From Acinetobacter suaedae (GTDB lineage: Bacteria > Pseudomonadota > Gammaproteobacteria > Pseudomonadales > Moraxellaceae), in the NCBI RefSeq assembly GCF_008630915.1, contig NZ_CP043909.1, positions 2,666,001 to 2,730,000 of the forward strand: a DNA stretch of 64,000 bases, given 5' to 3'. Shown piece by piece: positions 60,429-64,000 of the stretch. The number at the start of each line of letters is the position of its first letter. The first letter of the stretch is position 1. The notes below the pieces were generated by a model that saw only the letters and a list, made by a program, of their open reading frames with translations, was not told the DNA's origin and searched no databases. Position numbers and translations under genes: made by a program.

Positions 60429-60644
60429 ATGTTATTCAAAAAATTCGCTGTTATTGCTGCTGTTGCAACTACTTTAGCTTTCGTTGGTTGCTCTAAGAAA
60501 GAAGAAGCACCTGCTACTGATGCAACTGCTGCTGCTTCTGAAGCTGTAGCTGCTGCTTCTGAAGCTCAAACTGAAGTTGCTGCTGCTGCTTCTGAAGTTG
60601 CTGCTGCTTCTGAAGTTGCTGCTCCAGCTTCTGCTGCTCAATAA
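60429..60644 (+). CDS. Small Ala-rich repetitive lipoprotein
   Basis: This 71-residue lipoprotein has lipobox FVGC at Cys 21. The mature 51 residues are almost all Ala, Ser, Glu, Val and Thr in repeats of the form AAASEV/A-, probably one long helix or coiled coil. It recalls Lpp-like proteins in size and Ala content but lacks a terminal Lys for peptidoglycan linkage. Its function is unknown. The DNA is a chain of GCTGCTTCTGAAG units, likely prone to slippage. It has its own terminator. Confidence 0.8.
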   Translation: MLFKKFAVIAAVATTLAFVGCSKKEEAPATDATAAASEAVAAASEAQTEVAAAASEVAAASEVAAPASAAQ

Positions 60645-60658
60645 TCTATTTATAGATT

Positions 60659-60690
60659 ATAAAAAAGAGAACCTTTGGTTCTCTTTTTTT
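60659..60690 (+). terminator. Terminator of the Ala-rich lipoprotein gene
   Basis: AAAAAGAGAACC and GGTTCTCTTTTT pair around TTT, followed by more T. It is usable on both strands against ihfA. Confidence 0.88.
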
Positions 60691-60737
60691 ATGCTGATAC
60701 TTTCTTAAAATAAAAAATTTAGCTGAAAAAAAGCAGA

Positions 60738-61034
60738 TCAATCGACCTGCTCATTTCCCACACGCTGTCTAAATTTTTGACCCGCTCTGAACGTTACTAC
60801 ACGGCGTGCAGAAATTGGAATCTCCTCACCCGTTTTAGGATTACGTCCAGGACGTTCACGTTTATCGCGTAGTTCAAAATTACCGAACCCAGAAAGTTTG
60901 ACTTGCTCGCCAGAAATTAATGCCTGACTAATTTCGTCAAAAAACAACTCGACCATTTGTTTTGCTTCACGGCGATTTAAACTCGTTAGCTCACTTAAAT
61001 GGTCCGCCATATCTGCTTTTGTTAATGCTGTCAT
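60738..61034 (-). CDS. ihfA: Integration host factor alpha subunit
   Basis: This 98-residue DNA-bending protein has the HU/IHF fold: [31 protein letters not shown], then [48 protein letters not shown] with the beta-arm and the Pro that intercalates. The ATG overlaps the pheT stop by 4 bases, as in the usual pheST-ihfA operon. Confidence 0.98.
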   Translation of the reverse strand: MTALTKADMADHLSELTSLNRREAKQMVELFFDEISQALISGEQVKLSGFGNFELRDKRERPGRNPKTGEEIPISARRVVTFRAGQKFRQRVGNEQVD

Positions 61035-63412
61035 GAGGCCCTCAATGTCGCTTGATAAGTGTCTTCCAACACTTGAATAATGTTATCCATACCAGATTTG
61101 ATTTCAGCATCTTCAAGCGTACGAGCCGGATGTTGCCACAACAATGCAAAAGCTAAAGAGCGCTTGCCTTGTTCAACCCCTTGCCCCGTATACACATCGA
61201 ACAACCATGTGGAATCAAGTAACTCACCACCTGTTTGTTCAATCATGCGCTGAATATCTTTCACTTCAATATTATCAGAGATTAAAAGCGCAATATCACG
61301 TCTAACCGATGGAAAACGTGATAATTCTGTAAAATTAGATACATAAGATTGCAAAACTGCTTGCTGATCGAGCTCAGCAACCCAAGTCGTGCCCAAATCT
61401 AAATCATCCTCTAAAGAAGGATGTAAACGCCCTAAGTAACCAATTGACTGTCCATTTACCACAATTTCAGCTGATTGTCCTGGGTGTAGCCATGCTCTCT
61501 GGCTACGAGTAAACTCTGCTTTAACTCGACCTGCTACCAAAATCTCTTCAATTTCGCCTTTAAAATCAAAGAAATCCATTGCTTGAGGTTTCACATGCCA
61601 TGATTCAGGTGCAAGTGAACCCACAGCAATCAATGCCAGCGTTGGAATCTGCTTAAGATCATGAATATCTTTTGCACCTTGATAGTCAAAACGTAAGCCT
61701 AACTCAAAAAAGCGGACACGATGTTGTTGACGATTCAAGTTATATTGCACACAAGGAATCAAGCTAGAAAGTAGTGTACTACGCATCGCAGCCAAATCAC
61801 TTGAAATCGGATTAGCCAGCATCAATGGCTGTACATTTGGATTCAGTTGCTTTTCCAATTTTGCATCAGCAAAACTAAAACTAATCGCCTCTTGGTAACC
61901 TAAAGTTGCAACAGTTTGACGCAGTTGAGTAACTTCAAAACGATCTTGATACTTCTCTAACTTAACATCAATCTTTGGCAAACTAATTTGGATGTTGTCA
62001 TAACCATGAATACGTGCAACTTCTTCAACCAGATCCTGATAAATTGCCATATCATAACGATGGGATGGAGGAATCACATTCCACTCACCTTGTGCTATCG
62101 TTTCAACCACACAACCTAAACGCGTCAACGCATCTGCAATAAAATCACCAGCGACTTCATACCCCAGTAGTTGATCCACTTGGGCTTGCTTTAACTGAAT
62201 CGCTTCACGTATTGGCAATAGAGCCGCTTGTTCAGCAACAGTAATTGGACCAAAATCACCACCAGCAAATGTTTGGATCAACTCACATGCACGATGCATC
62301 GCAATCATTGGCAATTCAAAATCAACACCTCGCTCATAACGCTGTGATGAATCAGTATGTAGACCAAAACGGCGCGCACGACCAGCTATTGCTAAAGGTG
62401 CAAAAAATGCACTTTCTAAGAAAATATCTTGTGTTTCATCCGTAACAGAAGAGTCCAAGCCGCCCATGATGCCAGCAATTGCCAATGCTTTTTGATCATC
62501 TGCAATAACCATGATGTCATCTTGCAGCTCAACTTCTTGATCATTCAGCAGTATCAATTTTTCTTTTGGTTGGGCTTGACGGACTTGAATCGAACCTTCT
62601 ATCTTCGCCAAATCAAAAGCATGCATTGGTTGACCCAACTCAAGTAACACATAGTTGGTAATATCAACCAAAATACTATGGGTACGAATACCTGAGTGAG
62701 CTAGAGCTTGTTCCATCCACTCTGGTGTAGGAGCTTTCACATTCACATTTTTGATAATACGACCTAAATAACGCGGCGCACCTTCAGTCGTGATGGTGAC
62801 TGCTTTTTCGTCAGTGATGGTTGCAGGAACAGGTTGAATATCAGGTTCATTCATCTTCAACTGATTGATTACTGCGATTTCTCGTGCAATACCACGAATA
62901 CTAAAACAGTCACCACGGTTTGGCGTGATACTGATGTCAATCACATTATCATCAAGTTTTAAATATTCACGGATATTCATGCCAACAGGTGCATCAGCAG
63001 GAAGCTCTAACAAGCCATCAATCTTGTCTTCTAAATCAATTTCAGAAGCACCACATAGCATGCCTTGTGATTCAATACCACGAAGCTTGCCTTTTTTAAT
63101 TTTGAAATCGCCTGGTAACACTGCACCAATGGTGGCAACAGGTGCTTTCATCCCCACACGAACATTTGGCGCCCCACAAACGATTTGTAATGGCTCGCCT
63201 GAACCAATATTCACCGTCGTGACACGTAAACGATCCGCATCTGGATGCTGTTCAACTGTGAGGACTTCACCAACAACCACACCAGTAAATGGTTTCGCCA
63301 CAGGCGCTAATTCATCAACTTCTAAGCCAAGCATGGTCAATTGATCAGACAATGTATCGCTGTCAATTGCTGGATTAACCCACGTGCGCAACCAATTTTC
63401 ACTAATTTTCAT
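61031..63412 (-). CDS. pheT: Phenylalanine--tRNA ligase beta subunit
   Basis: The 793-residue subunit begins [18 protein letters not shown] and has the tRNA-binding domain ([26 protein letters not shown]), B5 domain, and the editing region. The catalytic-like core ([35 protein letters not shown]) and the C-terminal anticodon-binding FDX-ACB domain ([22 protein letters not shown]) follow. It lies 33 bases after pheS and overlaps ihfA. Confidence 0.98.
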   Translation of the reverse strand: MKISENWLRTWVNPAIDSDTLSDQLTMLGLEVDELAPVAKPFTGVVVGEVLTVEQHPDADRLRVTTVNIGSGEPLQIVCGAPNVRVGMKAPVATIGAVLPGDFKIKKGKLRGIESQGMLCGASEIDLEDKIDGLLELPADAPVGMNIREYLKLDDNVIDISITPNRGDCFSIRGIAREIAVINQLKMNEPDIQPVPATITDEKAVTITTEGAPRYLGRIIKNVNVKAPTPEWMEQALAHSGIRTHSILVDITNYVLLELGQPMHAFDLAKIEGSIQVRQAQPKEKLILLNDQEVELQDDIMVIADDQKALAIAGIMGGLDSSVTDETQDIFLESAFFAPLAIAGRARRFGLHTDSSQRYERGVDFELPMIAMHRACELIQTFAGGDFGPITVAEQAALLPIREAIQLKQAQVDQLLGYEVAGDFIADALTRLGCVVETIAQGEWNVIPPSHRYDMAIYQDLVEEVARIHGYDNIQISLPKIDVKLEKYQDRFEVTQLRQTVATLGYQEAISFSFADAKLEKQLNPNVQPLMLANPISSDLAAMRSTLLSSLIPCVQYNLNRQQHRVRFFELGLRFDYQGAKDIHDLKQIPTLALIAVGSLAPESWHVKPQAMDFFDFKGEIEEILVAGRVKAEFTRSQRAWLHPGQSAEIVVNGQSIGYLGRLHPSLEDDLDLGTTWVAELDQQAVLQSYVSNFTELSRFPSVRRDIALLISDNIEVKDIQRMIEQTGGELLDSTWLFDVYTGQGVEQGKRSLAFALLWQHPARTLEDAEIKSGMDNIIQVLEDTYQATLRAS

Positions 63413-63445
63413 GTGTATAAACCTTATTTAATCCTGAAAAACTGT

Positions 63446-64000
<555 letters not shown>

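Overview
The window is chromosomal DNA from a gamma-proteobacterium of the genus Acinetobacter or a very close relative. The evidence is AT-rich coding sequence, the six-gene fil locus (filA-filF) known by that name in Acinetobacter, a GigA/GigB-type phosphatase/STAS pair, the linkage rpoN-hpf-ibaG-murA-hisG-hisD-hisC, and Acinetobacter-like housekeeping proteins throughout. I cannot name the species from the sequence alone. I found no prophage, plasmid backbone, transposase or CRISPR array.

Layout. 1-0.7 kb: the 5' part of an ogt-type alkyltransferase and a Gdx/SugE guanidinium exporter preceded by a guanidine-II (mini-ykkC) riboswitch. 0.77-5.1 kb: two unknown genes, then a copper operon on the minus strand (CopL-like Cys/His protein, CopA multicopper oxidase with an internal 16-residue repeat array, CopB). 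5.1-5.6 kb: a gene-free stretch with five DnaA-box-like sites spaced exactly 12 bp apart, followed by the rpe terminator. 5.6-13.5 kb: housekeeping genes (rpe, DUF2218, fghA, a membrane C13 peptidase, rsmJ, uppP, tsaB, a gamma-carbonic-anhydrase-like protein and two divergent Nudix hydrolases).

13.6-21.6 kb: the filABCDEF locus on the minus strand. It encodes an exported repetitive protein (FilA), a C39-type cysteine peptidase (FilB), two outer-membrane beta-barrels (FilC, FilD), an exported protein (FilE) and a large lipoprotein (FilF). Its make-up resembles the Pseudomonas Fap functional-amyloid export system, and it is the best candidate here for an under-described surface system.

22-32.5 kb: pabB, then minus-strand hisC, hisD, hisG, murA, ibaG, hpf and rpoN. 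The his genes are split by a plus-strand ECF41 sigma factor and its carboxymuconolactone-decarboxylase-family partner, with a matching ECF41-type promoter. 32.6-38.4 kb: a complete minus-strand rRNA operon (16S, tRNA-Ile, tRNA-Ala, 23S, 5S) with two candidate promoters and a terminator. 38.6-49.7 kb: mlaA, gigA-like and gigB-like genes, a nitrilase-family hydrolase, a small exported protein, ohr, gspE, a DUF432-like gene coupled to an mscS channel, and a large DUF2339 membrane protein. 49.8-64 kb: polA, yggT, proC, tilS, accA, ppx, trxA, rho, a small Ala-rich lipoprotein with a structured leader, ihfA, pheT and the 3' part of pheS, which runs off the right edge.

Most of the window is core metabolism and information processing. 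The accessory or regulatory features are the copper operon, the fil locus, the ECF41 module, the riboswitch-controlled exporter, the DnaA-box array and the leader before the small lipoprotein. Calls rest on motif recognition by eye. No database search or folding software was used.
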